A stretch of DNA of 64,000 bases from Lentimicrobiaceae bacterium (GCA_002708315.1 PANC01000015.1:165042-229041); one strand, 5' to 3'; shown: positions 31,516 through 39,211, counted from the first letter of the stretch. Notes: generated from the sequence alone by a model not told the origin. Numbers and translations are program-made.

Positions 31516-32610
31516 TTGAATCCGAAACTAAAAATATTACCCCTTAATGATTGGATAGATACCGAAGGAATGCCACTTGTAATTTCTGGGCCATGTAGTG
31601 CTGAAACAGAAGAACAATTACTAAAAACGGCAATACAACTCAAAGAAATAGGTAAGGTTCATGTTTTGAGAGCTGGCATATGGAAACCTCGCACACGACC
31701 AAATGATTTTGAAGGGGTTGGTGAAAAAGGCTTAGAATGGCTTAAAAAGGCAAAAAAATCCACGGGGTTGCTAACTTCTGTTGAAGTTGCTGATGCAAAT
31801 CATGTGGAATTGGCATTGAAACATAATGTTGACATACTCTGGGTTGGTGCAAGAACTGTTGTCAATCCTTTTTCTGTGCAAGCAATAGCAGAAGCATTGA
31901 CAGGTGTAGACGTTCCTGTTATGATAAAAAACCCTCTTAATCCTGATCTTAAATTATGGTTGGGGGCAATAGAGAGACTAAATACAATAGGCATTAATAA
32001 ATTAATTGCAGTACATAGGGGATTTCATTATTTTGAAAAATCTCCATTTAGAAATGCTCCCATGTGGGAAATACCAATTGAACTAAAAAGAGTGGCACAG
32101 GGATTGCCAATTATCGTTGACCCTAGCCATATTTGTGGTAATAGAGAATTGCTGGAAAGTATTAGTCAAAAGGCTCTTGATTTGGAAATGGATGGGCTTA
32201 TGATTGAAAGTCACCATGACCCAGATGCCGCATTAACGGATTCTGCTCAGCAAATTTCTCCGCATGAATTAAAAGAACTTCTTGAAAACCTTATAATTAG
32301 AAATAGAAAGGGGAATATTGATTTTCAGCATAAACTTGAAGGGTTAAGAACAGAGATAGATAAGCTTGACGGAGAGCTACTTCAGATTCTATCTAAAAGA
32401 ATGGAAATTATTGATGAGATTGGCGAATACAAGAGAAATAATGATATAACCATTCTTCAAATGAAAAGGTGGGCTGGAATAATAAAGGATAGATTGGCCA
32501 TAGGAACACATATGGGGCTAGACAAATTTTTCCTACAAAAGCTATTACACCTCATACACAAGGAGTCAATCAATCGACAAGAGGATATTTTCTTAAATGA
32601 AGGTAATTGA
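31516..32610 (+). CDS. bifunctional DAHP synthase / chorismate mutase
   Basis: Two shikimate-pathway steps in one chain (364 aa). Residues 1-255 are a type I-beta 3-deoxy-7-phosphoheptulonate synthase ('VISGPCSAETEEQ', 'VLRAGIWKPRTRPNDFEG', 'HRGFHYFEKSPFRNAP', 'IIVDPSHICGNRELL'). Residues about 270-350 are an AroQ-type chorismate mutase ('LEGLRTEIDKLDGELLQILSKRMEIIDEIGEYKRNN'). The fusion is typical of Bacteroidetes and directs flux to prephenate. The start is TTG at 31516: the next in-frame stop lies 12 bp upstream and there is no ATG before the catalytic core (the first internal ATG, 31570, would remove the first strand). It is convergent with the MATE gene, 14 bp away. Confidence 0.93.
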   Translation: MNPKLKILPLNDWIDTEGMPLVISGPCSAETEEQLLKTAIQLKEIGKVHVLRAGIWKPRTRPNDFEGVGEKGLEWLKKAKKSTGLLTSVEVADANHVELALKHNVDILWVGARTVVNPFSVQAIAEALTGVDVPVMIKNPLNPDLKLWLGAIERLNTIGINKLIAVHRGFHYFEKSPFRNAPMWEIPIELKRVAQGLPIIVDPSHICGNRELLESISQKALDLEMDGLMIESHHDPDAALTDSAQQISPHELKELLENLIIRNRKGNIDFQHKLEGLRTEIDKLDGELLQILSKRMEIIDEIGEYKRNNDITILQMKRWAGIIKDRLAIGTHMGLDKFFLQKLLHLIHKESINRQEDIFLNEGN

Positions 32611-32624
32611 TTTAGATGAGATTA

Positions 32625-33959
32625 TTAAATATTATTGTTTTTCCAATTCCCTTTTATAAGGTAAATAATGGAAACAATGCTTAGTAATAACCCGTAAACA
32701 ATTTCAGAAGACCATGCCAATGTAACATTTGCATCAAAAATAAATATCAAGATGTATGTGTATATTAGATAGATGGCCAGAACAATAACTTCTAATGACA
32801 ATGAAACATCGGTTCTGCCAGTTCCAGATATTCCGTTGAAAAATATAAACCCAAGTCCAACAAATATAACGCCAACACTTACAATTTTAAGAGCTGGGCG
32901 ACCCATTTCAATTAATATGGGATCATTTGTATAAATACTAAGTATGGCATTTGGGAATAACAAACCAATACTCACAATACCAATTACACCTATTAGAGTT
33001 AATCCTGCTATCTTATAAACTAGAGAAATTACCTCATCTTCTTTTCCTAAACCAATTACATAACTAACAAGGGTGTTCGTAGCAGTTGCAAAACCCCAAA
33101 TTGGAATCATTAATATTACATATATACTTCGGATTATATTTGAAACTGCAAGAGCCATTTCTCCAATTTTTTCAATAAGTAAAAAGAATACAAACCATAC
33201 TGATAATGAAAGAAATTGTTGCAGCATAATCGGTATTGCAATTTTTAATATGGAGTATAATCTTGCTAGTTCAGGTTTATAAAACTTGAATAAATTATAG
33301 TCGGAGAATTTGACAGTTACAAATGTATATATGATGAAATAAATTAATGCAGTAGCCTCAGCTATAACAGATGCTATTGCTGCACCAGCTACGCCTAATT
33401 CTGGGGCTCCGAATTTTCCAAAAATCAATATGTAATCTAAAATAATATTAACGGCTGCCATCACAAATGTTGACCATGTAATAACTTTAGTTTTTGTTAG
33501 TCCAACATAAAAGGCTCTAAAAACCATATTACCCATTGCAAAGAAAATACCGAATGATCTATACTTCAAATAAATTGATGTTTCAATGAATATATTTTCT
33601 GATTTGACAGCAAAATCAAGTATAAAAACTGACCAATAGCGTAACAATAAAAAAGTTAGAATAGCCATTGGAAGCATAAAGTAAAGTGACTGATCTATTA
33701 TTTGCCCTATTTCTTTTGGCTTACCCTCTCCATTTCTTCTTGCAATGATAATTTGAGCTCCAGTACTGAATCCAAGACCTAGCATAATAACAGCTAAATA
33801 GAAAAGTCCTCCAAGAGCCCCTGCTCCAAGAGCAATTTCACCAACCCTTCCTAAAAAAGCTGTATCTGTAATGTTTATGAGGTTTTGTGCAATGCTACCA
33901 AGAATTATTGGGTAAGCAATCTGCCAAATCCGGCTATATTTTATGTCTGTTCTTGTCAT
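32625..33959 (-). CDS. MATE family efflux transporter
   Basis: Inner-membrane multidrug or metabolite exporter (444 aa, 12 predicted helices in two halves). The N-terminus 'IWQIAYPIILGSIAQNLINITDTAFLGRVGEIALGAGALGG' is a clear MatE signature, repeated more weakly in the second half at 'AIPIMLQQFLSLSVWFVFFLLIEKIG'. The substrate is unknown. On the minus strand an exact TACCTTTG box (33968-33975) lies 8 bp before the ATG, implying a leader of only a few nucleotides. It follows corA after 145 bp. Confidence 0.92.
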   Translation of the reverse strand: MTRTDIKYSRIWQIAYPIILGSIAQNLINITDTAFLGRVGEIALGAGALGGLFYLAVIMLGLGFSTGAQIIIARRNGEGKPKEIGQIIDQSLYFMLPMAILTFLLLRYWSVFILDFAVKSENIFIETSIYLKYRSFGIFFAMGNMVFRAFYVGLTKTKVITWSTFVMAAVNIILDYILIFGKFGAPELGVAGAAIASVIAEATALIYFIIYTFVTVKFSDYNLFKFYKPELARLYSILKIAIPIMLQQFLSLSVWFVFFLLIEKIGEMALAVSNIIRSIYVILMIPIWGFATATNTLVSYVIGLGKEDEVISLVYKIAGLTLIGVIGIVSIGLLFPNAILSIYTNDPILIEMGRPALKIVSVGVIFVGLGFIFFNGISGTGRTDVSLSLEVIVLAIYLIYTYILIFIFDANVTLAWSSEIVYGLLLSIVSIIYLIKGNWKNNNI

Positions 33960-33967
33960 TTAGCCGG

Positions 33968-33975
33968 CAAAGGTA
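33968..33975 (-). promoter_or_regulatory. candidate -7 element of the MATE gene, near-leaderless
   Basis: Minus-strand TACCTTTG (exact TAnnTTTG) ends 8 bp upstream of the ATG, so transcription would begin at or within about 3 nt of the start codon. No -33 element is obvious. Confidence 0.4.
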
Positions 33976-34104
33976 GTGTCAAATTATTTTATTATAATCA
34001 ATTAAATACTAATGGGTGTGTTTCTTTTTTAATTGAATTTTGGGATTGTATTATTATTCAAGGATTATAGATAATAATAATCCCTTTGTGGTAGCAATAA
34101 TTAA

Positions 34105-35013
34105 CTAAAGCCATTTTTGTCGCCTAAAGTAGGCGACCATTCCACCACCGATCGCAATCATAATAAAAATTATTATCCAAAAGGTAGAGCTGTTTTTTTC
34201 TAGGGGCAGTAGAACATTCATACCATATAAACCGGTAAGGAATGTTAACGGGAGAATGATTGATGAGATTAATGTAAGTATTTTCATAATCTCATTTGTT
34301 TTGTTTGTTTGCATTGAGTCAAACGTTGTCCCCAATCCTTCTATCAGTTCTCCATAGTCTTCCGTCATATCCCACATCTTGTTGTAATAATCAAGTATAT
34401 TACCCCAATAGCCTTCCATATTGTCAGCAAATCCTTCTACAACTCCACTTTCAAATTTATTAAAAACCCTAAGTTGTGGCTTAAACATAGTGTTTATGGC
34501 AATTATGTTTTTCCTAGTAACAGATAATCTTTCAATAATTCTTCGGGCTTTTCCACTAAAAAGTTCACGGTTTATCAAGTCCAATTCAAGTCCAATTTTT
34601 TTGAGAATAGAAACAGATTCGGCCATTAGCTTTTCAAGAATTGTATAGAGCAAAGCATCCGAAGTCCCAACTTCGAAATCAATGCCTTTTTCTTCCTGCT
34701 CTTTTGCTTCTTCAAAAATCCTGTCCACTGCCCAGTGAGTTTTCCCAACAGTAATGATGAAGTCTTCACCCCAGAATACCTTTAGTTCACGAGGTTTAAC
34801 AAACAAATTTTGTCTATCAAATACTGGGAAATGCAAGACTAAAAAATAATAGTCATCGTAGATATCAATTTTTGGGCGTTGATTAGTTTGCTTGCAATCT
34901 TCAATATCTAGATGGTGAAAATGATACTTGTTTTCAAATTCATCAAAATCACGTTCATCAGGATTGTTTACATGTAACCATCTTAGGCGTCCTATTTTTA
35001 TTAATTCTCTCAC
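34105..35013 (-). CDS. corA: CorA family magnesium/cobalt transporter
   Basis: Pentameric Mg2+ channel (302 aa). It has a long cytoplasmic N-terminal domain ('RWLHVNNPDERDFDEFENKYHFHHLDIEDCKQTNQRPKIDIYDDY') and two C-terminal helices. The first ends in the family's selectivity signature 'YGMN' ('TFLTGLYGMNVLLP', near residue 265). The second ends 'FRRQKWL', basic as expected. The start is GTG at 35013; the frame is closed by a stop seven codons upstream and no ATG lies near. A TACTTTTG box (35019-35026, minus strand) ends 5 bp before the GTG, so the mRNA may be leaderless. Confidence 0.93.
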   Translation of the reverse strand: MRELIKIGRLRWLHVNNPDERDFDEFENKYHFHHLDIEDCKQTNQRPKIDIYDDYYFLVLHFPVFDRQNLFVKPRELKVFWGEDFIITVGKTHWAVDRIFEEAKEQEEKGIDFEVGTSDALLYTILEKLMAESVSILKKIGLELDLINRELFSGKARRIIERLSVTRKNIIAINTMFKPQLRVFNKFESGVVEGFADNMEGYWGNILDYYNKMWDMTEDYGELIEGLGTTFDSMQTNKTNEIMKILTLISSIILPLTFLTGLYGMNVLLPLEKNSSTFWIIIFIMIAIGGGMVAYFRRQKWL

Positions 35014-35018
35014 AGGGC

Positions 35019-35026
35019 CAAAAGTA
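35019..35026 (-). promoter_or_regulatory. candidate -7 element of corA, leaderless
   Basis: Minus-strand TACTTTTG matches TAnnTTTG exactly. The expected start of transcription falls on or next to the GTG start codon at 35013. Confidence 0.4.
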
Positions 35027-35478
35027 GTGAATTATCCTTAAAGCCGAAAGGATTATTTTGGTAAATATGAATACCAAACTACACAAGATTATACTTTTAT
35101 ATGTATGAGTTTAGCCCAGGTTTAGTTAATGTTTTATATGATATTAGAACTTGTATGGAGCCATGATTTATCATGTTCTTTCAGCCATTGTAAGCATCTT
35201 ATTTTATTCTCTTCTGTCAATAATTGCAAAATTCTAAATTTCTTGAGTTAATAAAGATTTTCCATAATCTTCAAATGCAACCATTATTATAACTACTTCA
35301 GTCATAAATTTTGACTTTTAATTGCAGTACTTTTAATAAAAGGTTTCGTGATAAACCAAGGAATAATTAAATTTGCGGTGGTGTAAAAGGTTCTAGTTTT
35401 GATAAAAATGAGCACAACACCAAAGACGTATAAGTATTCCCAATCAGACTTTAATGACTTTATTAAAATAGCAGATAG
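35027..35478. other. intergenic region between corA and ispG, no supported gene
   Basis: About 450 bp between divergently transcribed genes, low in GC. A plus-strand ORF of 28 codons starts at the ATG at 35408 and reads into the start of ispG in a different frame (see findings). On the minus strand, two short open stretches (35305 down to about 35236, then to 35134 in another frame) could be read as a decayed small gene, but I recognise no family in them. No strong hairpin or exact -7 box was seen. Confidence 0.4.
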
Positions 35479-36948
35479 TTGTATAAATCAATAGAAATAA
35501 CATTAGGTAATTTGAAAATGGGGGGAGACTATCCTGTGAGAATTCAATCCATGACCAATACTAAAACATCGGACATTAATTCAACGGTTGATCAGATTGT
35601 TGAATTAGTAAAAAGTGGTTGTGAAATTGTTAGGGTAACAACTCAAAACATATCAGATGCAAAATGCCTAAAGGACATAAGGCATGAGTTGGAAAAACTT
35701 AATATACTGGTGCCAATTGTTGCGGATGTTCATTTTAATCCAAAGGTTGCTGAAGTTGCTGCATTGTATGCAGATAAAGTTAGAATAAATCCTGGAAACT
35801 ATTATTCATCAAAAGTTAATGAAACCAATCTTGATGGGATATCCAGAAATTTACTGCCATTAATAAATATATGTAAAAAGAATAATACCATCATTAGGAT
35901 AGGAGTAAACCATGGATCATTATCAGATAGGGTGCTACAGGAATATGGAGATACTCCTTTGGGCATGGTTCAATCTCTTATGGAGTTTGTGGAAGTATGC
36001 AGTATTCATGATTTTCACAATATAGTTTTATCGGTTAAAACAAGTAGTGTGCCCATTATGATAGAGTCAAATTTACTTCTTGTTGATAGATTAAGAGCCA
36101 AAGGTGTTTTTTATCCACTCCATTTGGGTGTTACTGAAGCCGGTGGGGATGATGAAGGAAGAATTAAATCTGCTTTAGGCATAGGGTATCTTTTGTCTAA
36201 AGGTATTGGGGATACCATAAGAGTAAGTCTAGCAGAGAGTCCTATTATGGAATTACCAACCGCTAGATATCTCGCTTCCAACTACGGGATATCTACTGGC
36301 AATAATTTTATTGAAAAACAACACATTGAGAAAATAGCCATACCAGCAAATGAAATAAATGGACCCATTATTGTTTCAAATAAAACTTCAAAACATTCCG
36401 ATTATTCTTATGAATCATTGAAATCAAAAAAGATCCCAGAATTAAAAATTATGGAGATTGTAAAATTAGAATACAATAATATGGATTACAATACTTTAAT
36501 GGTGAGAACTTCGGCTGATTTAAGCTCAATGTTGTATAATAATAATATAGATGGAGTCAGCCTTAGTAACACCCTTACAAATGATGGCCAGAACTCTAAA
36601 ATATTGCAAGTAATACTACAGGCAATGGGCAAAAGAATTTTCAATTCTGAATACATAGCCTGTCCCACTTGTGGTAGAACTAATGTTGACTTGGTAAAAT
36701 TACTTAGAAAAATAAAGCAACACACAGATAGCTTGGTTGGATTAAAAATTGCTGTTATGGGATGTATTGTTAATGGTCCTGGAGAAATGCTAGGTGCAGA
36801 TTATGGTATAGTTGGAAGTTCTAAAGGCCATATTAATCTTTATAAAAAGGGTAAAATAGTTGAAAAACGTATACCTGAGAATGAGGCTGTCAAAGCATTA
36901 ACAACTTTAATAAAACTTTCTGGTGATTGGAAAGATAAATTATCTTAA
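35479..36948 (+). CDS. ispG: 4-hydroxy-3-methylbut-2-enyl diphosphate synthase IspG
   Basis: Iron-sulfur enzyme of the MEP isoprenoid pathway (489 aa with the start used here). The TIM-barrel domain has 'GGDYPVRIQSMTNTKTSD', 'VADVHFNPKVA', 'RINPGN' and 'LHLGVTEAGGDDEGRIKSALGIG'. The [4Fe-4S] domain has Cys in 'ACPTCGR' and 'GCIVNGPGE', with the active-site Glu in GPGE. Between them (about residues 275-390) is an insertion absent from the 372-aa E. coli enzyme; it is the reduced form of the plant/Bacteroidetes A* domain. A stop codon (35476-35478) directly precedes the TTG used as start, so the usual N-terminal extension ('...YSRR-T-EV-IG') seems missing or frameshifted. Confidence 0.92.
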   Translation: MYKSIEITLGNLKMGGDYPVRIQSMTNTKTSDINSTVDQIVELVKSGCEIVRVTTQNISDAKCLKDIRHELEKLNILVPIVADVHFNPKVAEVAALYADKVRINPGNYYSSKVNETNLDGISRNLLPLINICKKNNTIIRIGVNHGSLSDRVLQEYGDTPLGMVQSLMEFVEVCSIHDFHNIVLSVKTSSVPIMIESNLLLVDRLRAKGVFYPLHLGVTEAGGDDEGRIKSALGIGYLLSKGIGDTIRVSLAESPIMELPTARYLASNYGISTGNNFIEKQHIEKIAIPANEINGPIIVSNKTSKHSDYSYESLKSKKIPELKIMEIVKLEYNNMDYNTLMVRTSADLSSMLYNNNIDGVSLSNTLTNDGQNSKILQVILQAMGKRIFNSEYIACPTCGRTNVDLVKLLRKIKQHTDSLVGLKIAVMGCIVNGPGEMLGADYGIVGSSKGHINLYKKGKIVEKRIPENEAVKALTTLIKLSGDWKDKLS

Positions 36949-37067
36949 AAATATTTTTATACCTTATTTAGTTTAATTCCTAATTTTCAAAAAAAGGCTG
37001 TTATTTAGCAATATAAAATACAAAAATTACGTACCTTTATTAAAACTTTAACAATCGAATTGAAGCA

Positions 37068-37490
37068 ATGGACATATCACATATAGAGCATATTGGAATT
37101 GCCGTCGACAGTTTAGATGAGGCAATTCCGTACTACGAAGAAATACTCGGGCTTAAATGTTATGCCATAGAGGAAGTAACGGACCAAAAAGTGAGAACTG
37201 CTTTTTTCAAAATAGGTCAAACCAAAATAGAACTACTGGAAACCACTGACCCAGAAGGGCCAATTGGCAAGTTCATATCAAAACGTGGACAAGGTATACA
37301 CCACATTGCATTTGCATCTAGTAATGTTGAGAAAAATTTGCATGAGGCTGAAGCAAAGGGAATAAGATTAATTGATAAAGTCCCACGTAAAGGAGCTGAA
37401 GGACTTGACATTGCATTTTTACATCCAAAATCTACATTTGGTGTATTAACCGAATTTTGCGAGGACAAAAAAAGTAAATATCAAACTTAA
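37068..37490 (+). CDS. mce: methylmalonyl-CoA epimerase
   Basis: Interconverts (R)- and (S)-methylmalonyl-CoA in the propionate/succinate route. The 140-residue VOC-fold protein has both beta-alpha-beta-beta-beta modules. Likely metal ligands are His in 'HIEHIGIAV', His in 'GIHHIAFA' and Glu in 'LTEFCE', plus 'KVRTAFFKIGQTKIELLE'. In many Bacteroidetes it heads an operon with the carboxyltransferase, biotin carrier and beta subunits of a methylmalonyl-CoA decarboxylase or propionyl-CoA carboxylase. Here those genes are absent, and only the 3' tail of the beta-subunit gene follows (37636-37719). A near-consensus -7 box (TACCTTTA) lies about 30 bp upstream. Confidence 0.95.
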   Translation: MDISHIEHIGIAVDSLDEAIPYYEEILGLKCYAIEEVTDQKVRTAFFKIGQTKIELLETTDPEGPIGKFISKRGQGIHHIAFASSNVEKNLHEAEAKGIRLIDKVPRKGAEGLDIAFLHPKSTFGVLTEFCEDKKSKYQT

Positions 37491-37609
37491 CTCAGGTTTA
37501 CCAAGATTAACAATAGTGGCTCTTATTCTTAAACTTTTATTTCTTCTGGTGCTTACGGTAGGACCATGAACTCAGGCAGATGTTTTTTACCAAATAAGCC
37601 ATCTTAATT

Positions 37610-37719
37610 TTTGTTTTGGGCGAAGGTTCCCCTAATTGATGCATGCTATGTCACCTAATGGTTCAGTTGTTATTGGCTCTGTAGTTGCTGTGGGTGTTAT
37701 GGTGAGTTTTTTAATGTGA
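37610..37719 (+). pseudogene. 3' remnant of sodium-translocating decarboxylase beta subunit (OadB/MmdB/GcdB type)
   Basis: Codons 37636-37719 read L-M-H-A-M-S-P-N, then GSVVIGSVVAVGVMVSFL, and a TGA stop. This matches the extreme C-terminus of decarboxylase beta subunits, whose family pattern is '(N)[23 protein letters not shown](L)L(S)FL'. A TAA at 37633 blocks the frame, but one base shift upstream gives 'GEGSPN', matching the preceding family segment ('..EADPSN'). Beyond that, homology fades. A weak 'FISSGAYG..MNSGR' at about 37530 could echo the 'LIGSAGVSAVPMAAR' motif. No other part of the gene is present. The rest of 37491-37833 holds no gene I can support. Confidence 0.75.
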
Positions 37720-37833
37720 GTCTTGAATAAAGAAAAGCTAAGTCATATTGAATACATATGATTTATGTATTACTTTATTTTTCAATAATTCTATTTCTTT
37801 TAGTGCACATATTATGCATTAATTTTTTTATTT

Positions 37834-38463
37834 TTGAAAAAAAATACTTTGCTAATAATTGGTATCGCAGGCGGAAGTGGCTCAGGGAAAACCACAGTTG
37901 TCAACAAAATAATCGAAACCCTACCATCTGATTCGGTGGCATTAATGCCTCAGGATGCTTACTATTATGATAATGGTCATCTTAGTAAAGAGGAAAAGCT
38001 AAAAATTAATTTTGATCATCCAAATTCAATCGAGTTTGAACTTTTGTCTGAACACATTAAATTGCTCAAAAAAGGACAAACCATTGAACAACCAATATAC
38101 AACTATGTGACTTGCGCACGAGCAACTGATAAAATAAATATATCTCCAAAAAGAGTTGTTATTGTTGAAGGTATCCTGATTTTAACAAATGAAAAGCTAA
38201 GAAGATTATTAGATATAAAGCTATTTGTTGATACGCCCAAAGATGATAGGCTAATGAGAATAATTCGACGCGATGTACAGGAGCGTGGACGAAATTATAA
38301 TGATGCTTTTATTCACTACGAGAAATTTGTTAAGCCCATGCATCAGCAGTTTATTGAGCCTACAAAATTATATGCTGATGTGATAATTCCTCAAGGTGGC
38401 AATAATAAAGTCGCCATAGAAATGGTATCTTCACGAATACAACTAAACCTAAATAATACCTGA
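37834..38463 (+). CDS. udk: uridine kinase
   Basis: Phosphorylates uridine (and cytidine) in pyrimidine salvage. The 209-residue P-loop kinase has 'GIAGGSGSGKTTVV' at residues 10-23, 'LMPQDAYYYDNGHL', 'FDHPNSIEFELL', 'YNYVTCARA' and 'KLFVDTPKDDRLMRIIRRDVQERGR' (lid). The only available start is TTG at 37834, because the nearest upstream ATG (37814) is followed at once by a stop. Upstream (37761-37772) lies ATTTATGTATTA, the same 12-mer that forms the arm of the palindrome downstream of this gene. Confidence 0.94.
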   Translation: MKKNTLLIIGIAGGSGSGKTTVVNKIIETLPSDSVALMPQDAYYYDNGHLSKEEKLKINFDHPNSIEFELLSEHIKLLKKGQTIEQPIYNYVTCARATDKINISPKRVVIVEGILILTNEKLRRLLDIKLFVDTPKDDRLMRIIRRDVQERGRNYNDAFIHYEKFVKPMHQQFIEPTKLYADVIIPQGGNNKVAIEMVSSRIQLNLNNT

Positions 38464-38610
38464 CCATAATTTATAAGCTATACAATTTCGTAGAGTTTTA
38501 CTTACAAACTCTTCATATTTGGTATGGGGTTTTAACTAGCTCGAAAAATCATTTTGCTTAAATCATTGTATCACAAGTAATTATACAGAGTGGCATTTTT
38601 ATTGGAAGCC

Positions 38611-38650
38611 ATTTATGTATTAACATGTTTAAACATGTTAATACATAAAT
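38611..38650. repeat. 40-bp perfect palindrome
   Basis: ATTTATGTATTAACATGTTT (38611-38630) is followed immediately by its exact reverse complement, with no spacer and no mismatch. The flanking pair (C and T) breaks the symmetry. It contains nested ACATGT and TTAA centres. There is no T-run after it, so a terminator role is unlikely. It lies 28 bp upstream of an exact -7 box for the small membrane protein gene at 38712. The outer 12 nt recur at 38690-38701 and (11 of 12) at 37762-37772. Confidence 0.9.
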
Positions 38651-38677
38651 TATGACTAATGCAAGGTTTTACTATTA

Positions 38678-38685
38678 TACTTTTG
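38678..38685 (+). promoter_or_regulatory. candidate -7 element for the zinc-ribbon membrane protein gene
   Basis: TACTTTTG matches TAnnTTTG exactly, 26 bp before the ATG at 38712. The palindrome occupies roughly -35 to -75 relative to this box, an activator or operator position. A further half-site copy, TTAATACATAAA (38690-38701), lies at or just after the expected transcription start. Confidence 0.5.
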
Positions 38686-38711
38686 CCTCTTAATACATAA
38701 AGACAACAACA

Positions 38712-39035
38712 ATGCTAATTTTTATTATTGCAGCGTATTTAATTTTTGCCTTTATACTTACTTTGTTGGGAATAGATAGGCAATCTGAGTGGATAAAAAT
38801 TTTCTTCATAAGCGTGCTGTTAACTCCTGTCTTGGGCCTTGTTTATTTATACACTAAAAGGAATAAAGTTTCCCATGTAAAATACTATCATTGCCATAAT
38901 TGTGATTATATCTACCCAATAAAAATGAGAGACTGCCCAATATGTATGGAAGAAGGTGTTAAGGTCAAGCTAAAAAAGTATAAAAGTCCTTATAGCATTT
39001 CCTCAAATATTGGTGATTTAAACCTTGTCCACTAG
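38712..39035 (+). CDS. small membrane protein with C-terminal zinc ribbon
   Basis: A 107-residue protein of no family I recognise. Two N-terminal membrane helices (about 2-20 and 28-46, 'FFISVLLTPVLGLVYLY') are followed by a basic stretch and a C4 cluster 'YHCHNCDYIYPIKMRDCPIC', two CxxC pairs 14 residues apart that should bind one zinc, then a Lys-rich tail. Such proteins may sense or scaffold at the inner membrane, but no function can be assigned. The gene stands alone, with a palindrome-flanked promoter of its own, which suggests specific regulation. Confidence 0.7.
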   Translation: MLIFIIAAYLIFAFILTLLGIDRQSEWIKIFFISVLLTPVLGLVYLYTKRNKVSHVKYYHCHNCDYIYPIKMRDCPICMEEGVKVKLKKYKSPYSISSNIGDLNLVH

Positions 39036-39101
39036 AGGGCATAATCTTACCCACTTTATTACTTCTGTTTCTATCCAAATTACTATTTGGTAACATTTTT
39101 G

Positions 39102-39109
39102 TAAATTTG
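39102..39109 (+). promoter_or_regulatory. candidate -7 element for the tnaA leader transcript
   Basis: TAAATTTG, an exact match to TAnnTTTG, lies 11 bp before the ATG of a 28-codon ORF and about 230 bp before tnaA. This is the only exact box in the 306-bp gap upstream of tnaA. Confidence 0.45.
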
Positions 39110-39120
39110 CTAAAAATAAA

Positions 39121-39207
39121 ATGTTCTATCATAAATATTCCTTAAAGGAAATGTATACAAACGCGTTCAGGAACATAAAGAAAAGAGATTCATTTATTTT
39201 GGTTTAA
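39121..39207 (+). CDS. 28-codon ORF, possible tnaA leader peptide
   Basis: ATG at 39121 to TAA at 39205. The product starts M-F-Y-H-K-Y and ends D-S-F-I-L-V, is basic and rich in aromatic residues (3 Tyr, 3 Phe), and has no Trp or Pro, so it is not a recognisable TnaC. It lies between an exact -7 box and a hairpin followed by Ts, upstream of tryptophanase. An ORF this short can easily occur by chance in AT-rich DNA; the support is positional only. Confidence 0.3.
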   Translation: MFYHKYSLKEMYTNAFRNIKKRDSFILV

Positions 39208-39211
39208 TAAT

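Noticed and set aside
34063..34090. Hairpin GGATTAT/ATAATCC between MATE and corA as a corA terminator.
   Set aside because: Only a 7-bp AT-rich stem with no following T-run on the minus strand.
35134..35305. A possible decayed small gene on the minus strand between corA and ispG (two short open stretches in different frames).
   Set aside because: Joining them needs a frameshift and the product matches nothing I know; open stretches of this size are expected by chance.
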